Shown here piece after piece: positions 33,714-42,881 of a DNA stretch of 64,000 nt. The notes under the pieces are model-generated. The model made no database searches and was not told the origin of the DNA. It saw only the letters and a program-made list of their open reading frames with translations. The DNA is from DASVCN01 sp040905665 (GTDB taxonomy: Bacteria; Deinococcota; Deinococci; Deinococcales; Trueperaceae), in NCBI GenBank assembly GCA_040905665.1, contig JBBDRD010000041.1:181720-245719 (forward strand), given 5' to 3'. Position 1 is the first letter of the stretch, and each line of letters opens with the position of its first letter. A program made the position numbers and the translations under genes.

Positions 33714-34900
33714 TGGGCCTTCCCTGCTTCGGGAGTGGCCGGTCGAGGTGTGGACTTGGCCGTCTGCCGCTGCGGCAGCACCACGGTGAATCGGGCTCCG
33801 GATCCATCCTCCCGATTCTCGCAGCGTACCCAGCCGTTCATCGCCTCCACCGTGCTGCGCACAAGGTGCAGACCAAGCCCCATCCCGGGCGTCTCACGAG
33901 TCATTTCATCTCCAGATCGATAGAAGCGCTCGAAGATCCTCTTCTGCTCCCCTTCGCCGATGCCGATGCCTCGGTCCTCGACGTGCAGTTGCACCAGGTC
34001 CCCCCGTGCCTCCAGCCGCACGGTGACCGGTTTCAACTCGCCCTGACTGTACTTGATGGCGTTGTCGAGCAGGTTACTGAGCACAATTGCGAATGCGTCC
34101 TCGTCCACCGATACCGGTAGCGGCTCGTTGGGCAGCGACAGGCGAAGCTGCGCCCCGCGAGCTTCCAGCCCCTGGCGCAAACGCTCGACCTTGCTCCTTA
34201 CCAGGTCGCCCAGTTCGAACGGCGCGAGGAGCGGCGCCTCGGGGGACTGCTCGAGCCGCGCGCTGGCCAGCACCTGCTCGGAGGTCTGTTCGAGCCGAGC
34301 GACTTCGGCCACCATCCGCCCAAGATACTCCCGTGACTTCTCCACCGGCAGCGGGCGCATAAGGGCGGTTTCGATCAGCAGGCGCAAGGTGCTTATCGGC
34401 GTCTTGAACTCGTGCGTCACCGCCGACATGAAGTTCTGCTGGCGCCGCTTGAGTTCGCGCTCGCTACGCAGGCTCGAGGCGATGAACACCAGACTAAGGA
34501 GAATGACGAGAACGAAGAACGGCACCTCGAATGCGAACATCCGCATGTAGCTTCGCTGAGTGCTCAAGAAGTCCACACGTGCGGTTTCATCGATGACGAA
34601 CTGTCCGCCGGCATCCAGCCTCAAGTGCGGATAACGCTGCAACAGCTCGCCGGAAAGCGCCTGTTGGCCGCCGCTGCCGCTAAGGGCTTCGCCCGCCGTG
34701 ATGGCGTCTCGTTGCCAGGCACCCAAGCGCTCCTGCGTGACCTGCGCCATATAGCGTTGCTGGAAGATCATCCACCAGCCCACCTGAGCCAGAACGAACA
34801 GGATGATCACGGCGAACGCAACCCGGGTGGCGAGCTGCGAGGCCGGCGAAAGGCCAAAGGGGAGTCGGGGCGACAGCCGAGACACTAGCCCTCGAGCCAC
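33710..34900 (-). CDS. membrane sensor histidine kinase in the heme operon
   Basis: Partner of the adjoining response regulator. The 396-residue protein has one membrane helix at about 25-46 (ATRVAFAVIILFVLAQVGWW), an extracytoplasmic sensor of about 75 residues and a second helix at about 121-143. The HisKA domain carries the phospho-acceptor His163 in SAVTHEFKTPISTLRLL. The ATPase domain has DNAIKYSQGELKP, DRGIGIGEGEQKRIFERFYR and GMGLGLHLVRSTVE. There is no PAS, GAF or heme-binding CxxCH motif, so the signal is unknown. The GTG start lies inside the hemB end (16-base overlap). Confidence 0.92.
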   Translation of the reverse strand: MARGLVSRLSPRLPFGLSPASQLATRVAFAVIILFVLAQVGWWMIFQQRYMAQVTQERLGAWQRDAITAGEALSGSGGQQALSGELLQRYPHLRLDAGGQFVIDETARVDFLSTQRSYMRMFAFEVPFFVLVILLSLVFIASSLRSERELKRRQQNFMSAVTHEFKTPISTLRLLIETALMRPLPVEKSREYLGRMVAEVARLEQTSEQVLASARLEQSPEAPLLAPFELGDLVRSKVERLRQGLEARGAQLRLSLPNEPLPVSVDEDAFAIVLSNLLDNAIKYSQGELKPVTVRLEARGDLVQLHVEDRGIGIGEGEQKRIFERFYRSGDEMTRETPGMGLGLHLVRSTVEAMNGWVRCENREDGSGARFTVVLPQRQTAKSTPRPATPEAGKAQ

Positions 34901-35937
34901 CCCTTCTCGAGGACTTCACAGGCGTAATAGCTGAGGATAAGGTCGGCGCCCGCCCGGCGGATCGACAGCAGGCTCTCGCGAACCGCCGCAGCCTCGTCGA
35001 TCGCTCCTGCGGCGGTCGCCGCCTTGAACATCGCATACTCGCCCGACACCTGATAGGCCGCGAGCGGCAGGTTGGTCAGCGGCCGCAACCGGGCCAGGAT
35101 ATCGAGGTAAGCGAGAGCCGGCTTGACCATCAGCATGTCGGCTCCTTCCGCCTCGTCGAGTTCGGCTTCACGCAAGGCCTCGCGGACGTTGGCCGGGTCC
35201 ATCTGGTAACTACTCCGGTCGCTGGGAACGCCGTGATCGACGCCTGCCGGCTCTCCGCCGGCTCCACCGTTGGGGGCCGAGCCGGCGGCTTCGCGGAAGG
35301 GACCATAGAACGCCGACGCGTACTTGACGGCATAGGAAAGAATCCCCACATCGCTCTGGCCGGCCCGGTCGAGGGCGGTTCGGATGGCCGCGACGCGGCC
35401 ATCCATCATGTCCGAGGGGGAGACCATATCGGCGCCTGCTTCGGCATGAACGAGCGCCATGCCGGCGAGCCGCTCGAGGCTCGAGTCGTTGTCGATCCGA
35501 ACCCCTCGCGCTGTATGTGACAGCAAACCGCAGTGACCGTGGTCGGTGTAGCCGCACAGGCAAACATCGGTGATGAGCACGAGGTCGTTGCCGAATTCGC
35601 GGCGCGCCTCACGTAGCGCGTTTGCCACCGGACCCTGAGGATCGTCGGCGCGCCCGGCTGCCGGGTCCTTGTCTCGCCCGGGCAGCACGCCAAAGAGGAC
35701 CGTGGCACGTATCCCCAACTTTAGGGCGCGCTCGAGGGCCGGCAGCAGCCGGTCCACCGAGAGGCGTGATACGCCCGGCAGAGAGGCGATCGGCTGAACC
35801 TGATCGTTGCCCGGCACCACGAAGTAGGGCGCCACCAGCTGTTCGGGAGCCAGCCTCGTTTCGGCTACCAGCGTCCGCATCGCCGCGCCACTACGGAGCC
35901 GTCGTGGACGCTCGAGCGGGTAGGGGTTATCGATCAT
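34885..35937 (-). CDS. hemB: delta-aminolevulinic acid dehydratase (porphobilinogen synthase)
   Basis: Condenses two 5-aminolevulinate molecules into porphobilinogen. The 350-residue protein has TRLAPEQLVAPYFVVPG near the start, the metal-binding DVCLCGYTDHGHCG, the first Schiff-base Lys in YAVKYASAFYGPFREA and the second in LMVKPALAYLDIL. A Gly/Ala/Ser-rich insert of about 20 residues (GSAPNGGAGGEPAGVD) follows the first lysine segment. It overlaps hemD by 4 bases upstream and the kinase gene by 16 downstream, supporting a single transcript. Confidence 0.95.
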   Translation of the reverse strand: MIDNPYPLERPRRLRSGAAMRTLVAETRLAPEQLVAPYFVVPGNDQVQPIASLPGVSRLSVDRLLPALERALKLGIRATVLFGVLPGRDKDPAAGRADDPQGPVANALREARREFGNDLVLITDVCLCGYTDHGHCGLLSHTARGVRIDNDSSLERLAGMALVHAEAGADMVSPSDMMDGRVAAIRTALDRAGQSDVGILSYAVKYASAFYGPFREAAGSAPNGGAGGEPAGVDHGVPSDRSSYQMDPANVREALREAELDEAEGADMLMVKPALAYLDILARLRPLTNLPLAAYQVSGEYAMFKAATAAGAIDEAAAVRESLLSIRRAGADLILSYYACEVLEKGWLEG

Positions 35938-36671
35938 GCCAGGACCCTTTCTATTGCGGCGAGTGTCGCCTCCGGGCTGGGCTCATCAGCCTCTTCACAC
36001 TCCCAGCCCCGGTCATGCACCGCCTTGGAGGTCGTCGATCCCAGGGTAACCAGCCGCCCGTAGCTGGCGACCTCGGTGGGCAACGCTTCCACCGCCGATG
36101 GACTTGCCAGCACCACCACGTCCACCTCGCCGGTCTGAAATTCAGAAGCCTGCCTCCGGCTAGGGCGGGTGTCGTACACGACAAGGGTGCGTGTCGCGAA
36201 TCCTGCCTCGCCCAGCTCCCGCTCGAGTGTGTCGAGAGCTCGGTTTCCGCGTGCCAGTCCGACCGGTCCCATGGCCTTTGGGTGGGCGAGGAATGCCTGA
36301 GCAAGCCCACGGGCATTGTGGGGTGTGCCAACCAGGGCGGCCCGAGCGCCGGTGGCCTCGAGCGCAGCGGCGGTTGCCGGACCTATCGCGCCTAACAGCG
36401 GTTTCTGCGTCAACCCAGCCGTCATCTCACTGGGCGGTAACGCTCCGAGCGAAACCAAGGCTTCGACCGTACTCCTACTGGTTATGAGCAGCCACGGCAA
36501 GGACGTTAGCGTAACCGCCGCGAAGCGGGTGCGGGGGTCGGTGCGAGTTACGGTTTCCACCAGCGGTAGGCGCAAAACCTCGAAGCCGCGCGCTTCAAGC
36601 AACGCCTGCAGCTCATCGAGTCGACCCGGCGACTGAGTTAGGGCGACCCGTCTGTGGGTCACATGATTCAC
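35934..36671 (-). CDS. hemD: uroporphyrinogen-III synthase
   Basis: Cyclises hydroxymethylbilane with inversion of ring D. The family is poorly conserved, but the 245-residue length and bilobed pattern fit. The protein starts VALTQSPGRLDELQALLEAR, contains PWLLITSRSTVEAL and LLGAIGPATAAALEATGA, then VVVLASPSAVEALP and RLVTLGSTTSKAVHDRGW. Position between hemC and hemB makes the call firm. It overlaps hemB by 4 bases (ATGA) and starts 57 bases after the hemC stop. Confidence 0.9.
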   Translation of the reverse strand: MNHVTHRRVALTQSPGRLDELQALLEARGFEVLRLPLVETVTRTDPRTRFAAVTLTSLPWLLITSRSTVEALVSLGALPPSEMTAGLTQKPLLGAIGPATAAALEATGARAALVGTPHNARGLAQAFLAHPKAMGPVGLARGNRALDTLERELGEAGFATRTLVVYDTRPSRRQASEFQTGEVDVVVLASPSAVEALPTEVASYGRLVTLGSTTSKAVHDRGWECEEADEPSPEATLAAIERVLA

Positions 36672-36728
36672 ATGATCCTCCGTGCTTTGGGCTGGCCCAA
36701 TAACGCCGTTCGCGCTACTCGTGTCGCC

Positions 36729-37655
36729 TCAACCACCCGACCTCGCGGCTTCCCCGTCGGGCCGGCCCAGGGCATCGAAGGCCAGCATCGCCGCCCCCTC
36801 CGGTGAAGTGTGCTCCACGACCACTCCTTGGCCCTCGTACCAAGCATGCAGTCGGACGTTCTCTCCATCCAAGGTAGCGTGCGCGCCCAACGCCAGTTGG
36901 CAACCGCCGTGGAGCATCGCCATCAGCCCCCGTTCGGCCGAGATCGCACGGTAGCCCTGTACGTCATGGAGTTCGGTGAGGAGCGCGGCAAGCTGATAAT
37001 CGTCGCGCCTGACTTCCAGCGCAAGCGCTCCCTGCGCGGGCGCCGGCACCAACACCTGAGGCTCGAGCACCCGGACCTCCAAACCGTCCAGATCGAGCTC
37101 GAGTCGACCGAGGCCGGCCGCGGCCAGCACGATCGCGTCATAGTCGCCGTTGCGCAGCTTCTCCACGCGGGTGGGGACGTTGCCGCGCAACTCGTGCAGT
37201 TGGAGGTCGGGGCGCAGCATCGCCAACTGCTTGCGGCGCCGCGCAGCGCTGGTGCCTACCCTTGAGTCGGGCGCCAGCGGCAACGGGGACTCCTGCTCCC
37301 TATATGCCACGGGATTCACCAGGAGGACATCGCGAGGATCCGCGCGTTCCGGAACCGCCGCCACTTCCAGGCCGGGTGCGTTAAGCGAGGGCAGATCCTT
37401 GTGCGAGTGGACCGCCAGGTCGGCCCTTTGGTCGAGAACGGCGTCCTGCACCGCCTTGGTGAAGAAGCCCTGGCCCTCCATCCGGTCGAACGGCCGGCTG
37501 TCGACGTCACCCTGAGTGACGATCGGCACCAGCTCAACCTCGTGGTCCAGAACCATGAGGCGCGACCTTACGAACTCTGCCTGCCAAAGCGCCAAAGCGC
37601 TCTTGCGAGTGGCGATGCGGATGACGCCGCCACTCCGGTTCGCGTCGTTCATCAT
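36729..37655 (-). CDS. hemC: porphobilinogen deaminase (hydroxymethylbilane synthase)
   Basis: Polymerises four porphobilinogen units into hydroxymethylbilane on a dipyrromethane cofactor. From the ATG at 37655 (a second ATG follows at 37652) it has about 309 residues. Motifs: VIRIATRKSALALWQAEFVR, VHSHKDLPS, VGTSAARRRKQLAMLRPDL, ELRGNVPTRVEKLRNGDYDA and the cofactor-binding Cys region MLHGGCQLALGAHA. A frame extending to 37892 lies inside hemA and is not used. It starts about 30 bases after the hemA stop. Confidence 0.95.
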   Translation of the reverse strand: MMNDANRSGGVIRIATRKSALALWQAEFVRSRLMVLDHEVELVPIVTQGDVDSRPFDRMEGQGFFTKAVQDAVLDQRADLAVHSHKDLPSLNAPGLEVAAVPERADPRDVLLVNPVAYREQESPLPLAPDSRVGTSAARRRKQLAMLRPDLQLHELRGNVPTRVEKLRNGDYDAIVLAAAGLGRLELDLDGLEVRVLEPQVLVPAPAQGALALEVRRDDYQLAALLTELHDVQGYRAISAERGLMAMLHGGCQLALGAHATLDGENVRLHAWYEGQGVVVEHTSPEGAAMLAFDALGRPDGEAARSGG

Positions 37656-37684
37656 GGCGCCCTCGGCGCTCGCCTCGGGAGCGC

Positions 37685-38845
37685 TCACTCCAGCAGCCCC
37701 GTTTCCGCCAGGAACGTTTTCGCTGCCTCGAGGCCGTGATCGCGCGCCACCGCACGAAGCCCCTTTACCGGGACGTGGGCGAACTTGTGCGCCAGCCTCC
37801 GCGCCTCGTCCGGCGGAAGAGTGTCGCCGATGGTTTCCAGATACAGCTCCCGCAGGCGCCTTATCGAGGGCCCGAGCTGTCGCTCGGACCACTCGTCGAT
37901 GGCGAACTCGAGCTCGGCGCGAACGATCTTCTCGGCGTCGGCCAAACGACCGCCCAACTCCTCACGGCGACGCGCGCCCGCGAGCTGCAGGGTGTCCACA
38001 TCGAGTACCCGTAGGCCACGCGCGGTCGCTGCGTCCCGATCTACGTTTCGTGGTATCCCCATGTCGATGGCGAGTTGCAGGCCGGGCATCTTTTCGAGCG
38101 TCCGTCTTCCCAGCAGTTGCGCTACCGGCGTGGCGCACACAACAGCCGCGACCGGCGGCGGGGTCTCGAGGAACTCCTCGAGGGTTTGGAAAGCACCCCC
38201 CAGATGCCGGGCCAGCTGCCGGGCGCGCTCCTGGGAGCGGTTCACGACCAGCAGATTCACGTGGGGCAGAGAGGCGATATTCTTCGACGCGAGCGTGCCC
38301 ATCTCGCCGGCTCCCAGTACGGCCACGGTGTCGCCCGCCCGCACTTTCGCCTCGAGTTCCGGGCGAGCCAACGAGAAGAGTGAGGTATTCATGGGGGCCA
38401 GGGCTACCTCGCGCCGCACCTTTTTAGCGATACGAAGGGCGCTGTCGAAGGCGAAGGCGGTAACGGTTCCGGTGGACCCCTGTTGCTGTGCGACCAAGTA
38501 CGCCTCACGCACCTGACGCATTATCTGGTCTTCACCGGGGTTGAGCGAGTCGAGTGAGGCTGCGATTCGGGTGAGCTGCTCGAGCGCGGCGTCCCCCACA
38601 TAAGCGTACGGGCGCCTTCCCACTCCAGCGGGGGTGAGACGGGTTCGAGCTTCCTGGGGGGAGAGGCTCTGTGGCAACGCCACCACCACATCCCAGCGGT
38701 TGCAGGTGACGATAGGGACGAACTCCGCGAGGCCAAGGGAGGCCAGCGCGATGTGAGCGTCGCCGCCAAAGGCTGTTTGCCACGCCTCGAGTGCGCCTGC
38801 TCCACCACGTCTATGCGATACGCCGATCAAGGCTAGTCGTTCCAC
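37685..38845 (-). CDS. hemA: glutamyl-tRNA reductase with atypical N-terminus
   Basis: Reduces glutamyl-tRNA to glutamate-1-semialdehyde, the committed step of heme synthesis in bacteria using the C5 route. The 386-residue protein has the catalytic Cys48 in IVTCNRWDV, the NADPH site VAVLGAGEMGTLASKN, NRSQERARQLARHLGG and the family segment LAIDMGIPRNVDR. The usual opening (hydrophobic, then HKTAP or HRTAP) is replaced by ALIGVSHRRGGAGALEAW, a divergent N-terminus. It is the first gene of the hem operon. The 265-base gap upstream (38846-39110) holds its promoter but no clear -35/-10 was identified. Confidence 0.9.
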   Translation of the reverse strand: MERLALIGVSHRRGGAGALEAWQTAFGGDAHIALASLGLAEFVPIVTCNRWDVVVALPQSLSPQEARTRLTPAGVGRRPYAYVGDAALEQLTRIAASLDSLNPGEDQIMRQVREAYLVAQQQGSTGTVTAFAFDSALRIAKKVRREVALAPMNTSLFSLARPELEAKVRAGDTVAVLGAGEMGTLASKNIASLPHVNLLVVNRSQERARQLARHLGGAFQTLEEFLETPPPVAAVVCATPVAQLLGRRTLEKMPGLQLAIDMGIPRNVDRDAATARGLRVLDVDTLQLAGARRREELGGRLADAEKIVRAELEFAIDEWSERQLGPSIRRLRELYLETIGDTLPPDEARRLAHKFAHVPVKGLRAVARDHGLEAAKTFLAETGLLE

Positions 38846-39110
38846 CGAATCCTCATCTTAGTCCGGTGGAGCCGGGTCAAATGTCGCGAGTGCCGCGCCA
38901 CGATCTCGAACCAAACTACGGAAGTTGCCCGGCCGGCGACCGGAGTAGTCCGTGATCTGCGGTTGCGGCAGGCTCGGAGGCGGGTGGAAGGATCCGTATT
39001 GAGATTCCGCCTACTGACGCGAAGGCACGCGTTCCCTATGCTTATTTGCCGATAGCATAGTGGGTGTCGCAAGAAGGCTTTTCGGCACCCATCAGACTTG
39101 GGGGAGTGCG

Positions 39111-39479
39111 ATGAGAATGATTCCGACGAACGTCCATGGTGTTATCGATTACATCGTAGGCCCAGCGCTGATCGCGGCACCATGGCTCTTTGGCTTCGCC
39201 GACGGGGGCGCCGAGACCTGGGTGCCGGTGCTTTTGGGGGCTGGCATCATTCTCTACAGCCTGGTAACCGACTACGAACTGAGCATGTCGAAAAGCCTGA
39301 GCATGTCGGCTCATCTTGGTATCGACATTGCGGGTGGCGCGTTTCTGGCGGTTTCGCCCTGGCTCTTGGGGTACAGCGACCTCGTCTACTGGCCTCATCT
39401 GGTGGTCGGTCTCGCCATAATCATCATCTCGCTCATGACCAAGACGGTGCCGGAGTACAAGCGGGTGGTGAGACGCTAG
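39111..39479 (+). CDS. SPW-repeat membrane protein
   Basis: Small integral membrane protein of 122 residues with four predicted helices. Two related halves carry the repeat signature: IVGPALIAAPWLFGFADG in the first and DIAGGAFLAVSPWLLGYSD in the second, matching the SPW repeat family. The ATG at 39111 follows GGGGAG; the frame from 39060 has no ribosome site. It is monocistronic and divergent from hemA. Function unknown in this family. Confidence 0.8.
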   Translation: MRMIPTNVHGVIDYIVGPALIAAPWLFGFADGGAETWVPVLLGAGIILYSLVTDYELSMSKSLSMSAHLGIDIAGGAFLAVSPWLLGYSDLVYWPHLVVGLAIIIISLMTKTVPEYKRVVRR

Positions 39480-39561
39480 AAGAGAAGTGAGGAAGCCGGC
39501 GGACGTGACTTTCGGCGGGCTGAGGTTCGCCGGGTTAGCGCTGTTGCTTTGGCCCCTGTAG

Positions 39562-40977
39562 TCAATTGAAAAACAGAGGATTGCTCAACGCGACGATCCG
39601 ATCGTCCGTTTCGTGCCATAACTCGGCGCGAACGAACTTTCCCGCCCGGGTTAGGTCGAGTTCAACTTCGACCTCGTGCTCGCCAACGGGGATCTGCTGG
39701 GTGTAAATCTCGCCCAATTCTCCCATAAGTCGGAGTAGGACCGGGAGGCGCGAGCCGATGGAGGCCACTGCCATCCCTGACGACCGGACAGCCTCGAGTT
39801 GCGGGTCAGATGCGCCTGGCTCCTTGGTAACGACTTCAGTGCCCACTGTCCCCCCCATCGGCACCCCATTTACTGCCAACTCAAGCCGCGGGCCCGCTGG
39901 ACCTTCGCTTACGAACACCCTTCCACTCTTGAGGGCCGCGAGGCAGGCTCGGACCGAGAGTTCGTCCAGCCACAGCCAGGTGGTGGGTGAACCGACCTGC
40001 AGAATCTCCGGGTCGTGATCGGGCCAACCAGGCTGGTGGCGGTCACTACCACCAACCAGTACGACGCGCCGCCCCTCGCGTAGCAGTCGGTCGTAGAACT
40101 CGAGGGACACGTCATTACCGGCCGGCCAGGGCGCCTGCCAAGCCTCGACGCAATCGGCTTCCATGGGAACATGGTATTGCCAGTCGGGACCACCCGGTTT
40201 GGGGTGATTGATCGAGATGACTCCGCCCAGAGCGTGGGCGCGCTCGGCCACCGCGTCAACGTGCGCCGGCGCAGTTATTCGAAAGTCGACCCAATCGGCG
40301 GCGCCCCACACGTTGGCGTGTCCGGCTGCGGTGGTTACCTCCTCGCCGGGGAGCAAGAAGAGTTCGCTACTGCTCATTCTTGGCAACTGCCGATGATGAC
40401 TCACGGTGTTGTGGTCGGTTACTGCCAGAAAGCGCAGGCCCCTATGCTTAGCAGCATTGACGAGGTCGCTCAGGCTGCCGCGGGCGTCACTGTGGTGCGT
40501 GTGGCTCTGGAGGTCGCCCGGGTACCAGCCGGGGGGCACCGGGAAAAACGGCTGTTCGTCGGCGTCGGCTATCGGCGTGCGCGGCGCATCGTCGAGTTCT
40601 ATCGCCACAAAATAACGGCACCCGTGCGGAAGGATTTGGTAGAGGCCCAGAACCAGTTGCCAATTGCCGGGCGGCATCTTCCCGGGAAGGTAGCCGGGAG
40701 TAGCATCGTCCATGGCGATGAAGAATCGATCGCGGGCGCCGCCGCTCCAGCCGCGGAACCCTTCACTGGAGGGAAAGGCGCCGGCGCGGCCATCCAGCAG
40801 CCCCAGGTCGATCACGTTGCCGGGATCGTGCTCGAGCCGCACGTCGATCCTGGTCGTGCCGGCAGGAACCGGGAATGGGAGGTAGAGGTAGGGCTGACGG
40901 CGTGAATCGTCTGGAGTTACTCGCCCCTCGTGGATTATTGGCGGCAAGGCCTCACCGGATGAGCTCGCCGCTGTCAC
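39562..40977 (-). CDS. PHP-domain metallohydrolase, CehA/McbA-like
   Basis: Predicted metal-dependent phosphoesterase or hydrolase of 471 residues. An N-terminal beta domain (about 1-140) is followed by a PHP domain with metal-binding motifs: DLQSHTHHSDARG, LAVTDHNTVSHH, LLPGEEVTT, GHANVWG and SINHPKP. The C-terminal part holds GGSDRHQPGWPDHDPE and a beta-sandwich tail. This matches the CehA/McbA family, some members of which hydrolyse carbamates while many are uncharacterised. The GTG start overlaps the ATPase gene by 26 bases, so it belongs to the mannoside cluster and probably acts on a related substrate. Confidence 0.82.
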   Translation of the reverse strand: MTAASSSGEALPPIIHEGRVTPDDSRRQPYLYLPFPVPAGTTRIDVRLEHDPGNVIDLGLLDGRAGAFPSSEGFRGWSGGARDRFFIAMDDATPGYLPGKMPPGNWQLVLGLYQILPHGCRYFVAIELDDAPRTPIADADEQPFFPVPPGWYPGDLQSHTHHSDARGSLSDLVNAAKHRGLRFLAVTDHNTVSHHRQLPRMSSSELFLLPGEEVTTAAGHANVWGAADWVDFRITAPAHVDAVAERAHALGGVISINHPKPGGPDWQYHVPMEADCVEAWQAPWPAGNDVSLEFYDRLLREGRRVVLVGGSDRHQPGWPDHDPEILQVGSPTTWLWLDELSVRACLAALKSGRVFVSEGPAGPRLELAVNGVPMGGTVGTEVVTKEPGASDPQLEAVRSSGMAVASIGSRLPVLLRLMGELGEIYTQQIPVGEHEVEVELDLTRAGKFVRAELWHETDDRIVALSNPLFFN

Positions 40978-42028
40978 GGAACAGGTGCAGTTGGTCGGGA
41001 TCGGGTCTTAGTGCGACCTCGCCGGACAGCTGGGGCTCCTCGTCACCAAAGAGCCGGGCGGTCACCAGCCTGTCGCCAACCTGGAGGGTGACCAGCGACT
41101 CGGGCCCAAGCGGTTCGACGGCGTACAGCGAACCGTGGATAGCGTTGCTGTCGCTGTTGTCGGCTATCAGCATGTGCTCGGGTCGCACGCCCAGCTGTAC
41201 CTTCTGGCCCGCCTCCAAGCGCTTCGACCAGGCTTTGGGCAAGGTGAGCCGGAAGCCCTCCCCGGTTATCACCGGAGAGGCTTCCATCTCCACAACGGCC
41301 GCAAGCAGGTTCATCGGCGGGCTGCCCAGGAAGTTGGCGACGAAAGTAGTGGCCGGCTGGCGGTAGACCTCGAGTGGAGGGCCCATCTGGACGATCTCGC
41401 CCTTGTCCATCACGGCTATCGTGTCGGCCAACGCCATCGCCTCGGACTGGTCGTGGGTCACGTAGATGGCGGTGACGCCTACCTCTTTCTGGAGGTGCTT
41501 GATGAAGCTGCGCGCCTCGAGACGTAACTTGGCGTCCAGATTGGAGAGCGGTTCATCGAACAGGAAGACCTGCGGCGTGTGTACCAGAGCCCGCGCCACG
41601 CTGCTTCGCTGCTGCTGCCCGCCGCTGATCTCGGCCGGGCGGCGCTCCAGGAGATGGCCTATCTGCAGCCTCTCGGCGACCTCCTTGGCCCTCTCGGAAC
41701 GTGAGGCCTTGTCCTGACCGCGAACCTTGAGCGGGTAAGCGATGTTTTCGCTAAGCGTCATGTGCGGATAGAGGGCGTAGTCCTGGAACACCATCCCCAC
41801 GTCACGCTGGCGTGGAGCCTCGCGGGTAACGTCGCGACCACCCATTCGGATCGTGCCGGAGGTCGGGTTCTCCAGTCCCGCGATCATCCTCAGGGTCGTG
41901 GTCTTGCCGCAGCCCGACGGACCGAGCAGGCACACGAAAGCGCCTTCGGGGATGTCGAAACTCACGTCATTCACGGCCGTGAAGCTACCGAACTTCTTGC
42001 TGACCTTCTCGAACGTTACCGTTGCCAT
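40952..42028 (-). CDS. sugar ABC transporter ATPase (UgpC/MsmK/MalK type)
   Basis: Cytoplasmic ATPase energising the sugar importer encoded upstream. The ATG at 42028, with AGGAG 6 bases before it, gives about 358 residues. Walker A is GPSGCGKTTTLRMIAGLE, the Q-loop is MVFQDYALYPHMT, the ABC signature ISGGQQQRSSVARAL and Walker B VFLFDEPLSNLDAKLR. The C-terminal regulatory domain (about 240-358) contains LGVRPEHMLIADN, as in sugar ATPases. A frame to 42295 overlaps the permease gene and is not real. It follows the MalG-like permease by 25 bases. Confidence 0.92.
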   Translation of the reverse strand: MATVTFEKVSKKFGSFTAVNDVSFDIPEGAFVCLLGPSGCGKTTTLRMIAGLENPTSGTIRMGGRDVTREAPRQRDVGMVFQDYALYPHMTLSENIAYPLKVRGQDKASRSERAKEVAERLQIGHLLERRPAEISGGQQQRSSVARALVHTPQVFLFDEPLSNLDAKLRLEARSFIKHLQKEVGVTAIYVTHDQSEAMALADTIAVMDKGEIVQMGPPLEVYRQPATTFVANFLGSPPMNLLAAVVEMEASPVITGEGFRLTLPKAWSKRLEAGQKVQLGVRPEHMLIADNSDSNAIHGSLYAVEPLGPESLVTLQVGDRLVTARLFGDEEPQLSGEVALRPDPDQLHLFRDSGELIR

Positions 42029-42053
42029 GCTAGCTCCTGGAGATTGACGTGCC

Positions 42054-42881
42054 TCACGACTTGATGCCCCCGAAAAAGCGGAAGCCGTAGCGCCAGTTGA
42101 CGAACATATAGAGGACCAGCACCGGCAACGTATAGAGGAGCGAGTATGCCGCGGTGAGGGTGATGATCGGCGTTCCCGCCTCGCTGTAGAACGAGTAGAT
42201 GGCGACACTGGCCGGCATCTTGGTAGAGCTGCGCAGAAGTATGAAGGGGATGAGGAAGCTGCCCCAGATGTTGACGAAGGCCCACACCGCAACAACCATC
42301 ATCCCCGGCCGGATGATGGGCAGGGCGATGTCGCTGAAGATTCGGAATGATCCCGCTCCCGCGACGAGTGCACTCTCCTCATAAGAGCGAGGGATCGAGT
42401 CGACGAAGTCCTTCATGATGAAGATCGCTGCCGGCAGCAAGCCTCCGGTGAAGACCAGGATCACGCCCAGATGGGTATCGATGAGGCCCAGTCGGAAGAC
42501 CAGCAGGAAGATCGGCACCATCGCAGCCGTGCCGGTGACTATCGAGCTGAACAACACCAGGCCGTAGGAGATGGTTGTTGTTCCCGGGATGCTCGAGCGC
42601 GAGAGGGCGTAAGCGGCCAGCGCGGCGCACAGGGTTACCAACAGCATCCCGCCTACTGCCTGGATGATGCTGTTCTGGAAGAGCGCCCGCATGGCGAAGG
42701 AGTTCCTGAAGACCGCCTCGAAGTTCTGCAGACTCGGATTCTCGGGGATGTGTACCGACAGCACGGCCAGCGGATTGAAGGGCGCTCCCAGCAGCCACAA
42801 CAGCGGAAGCGCGAAGAAGGAGGCCGCCACCGCCGCGAGCGCATAGAAGAGTATTCGCCCGAAGATCTGTCTGAGGCTCAT
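42054..42881 (-). CDS. sugar ABC transporter permease (MalG type)
   Basis: Inner-membrane permease of 275 residues with six predicted helices. The first is ILFYALAAVAASFFALPLLW. The coupling EAA-type loop ESALVAGAGSFRIFSDIALP lies near residue 185 and contacts the ATPase. The C-terminus NWRYGFRFFGGIKS is typical of MalG-family proteins. Its start overlaps the MalF-like gene by 4 bases (ATGA). Confidence 0.92.
   Translation of the reverse strand: MSLRQIFGRILFYALAAVAASFFALPLLWLLGAPFNPLAVLSVHIPENPSLQNFEAVFRNSFAMRALFQNSIIQAVGGMLLVTLCAALAAYALSRSSIPGTTTISYGLVLFSSIVTGTAAMVPIFLLVFRLGLIDTHLGVILVFTGGLLPAAIFIMKDFVDSIPRSYEESALVAGAGSFRIFSDIALPIIRPGMMVVAVWAFVNIWGSFLIPFILLRSSTKMPASVAIYSFYSEAGTPIITLTAAYSLLYTLPVLVLYMFVNWRYGFRFFGGIKS

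Noticed and set aside
37656..37892. N-terminal extension of hemC into hemA
   Set aside because: Overlaps the conserved end of hemA and translates to Arg/Gly-rich sequence not seen in the family.
42029..42295. N-terminal extension of the sugar ATPase frame
   Set aside because: Lies within the permease gene; AGGAG and the conserved start support ATG 42028.
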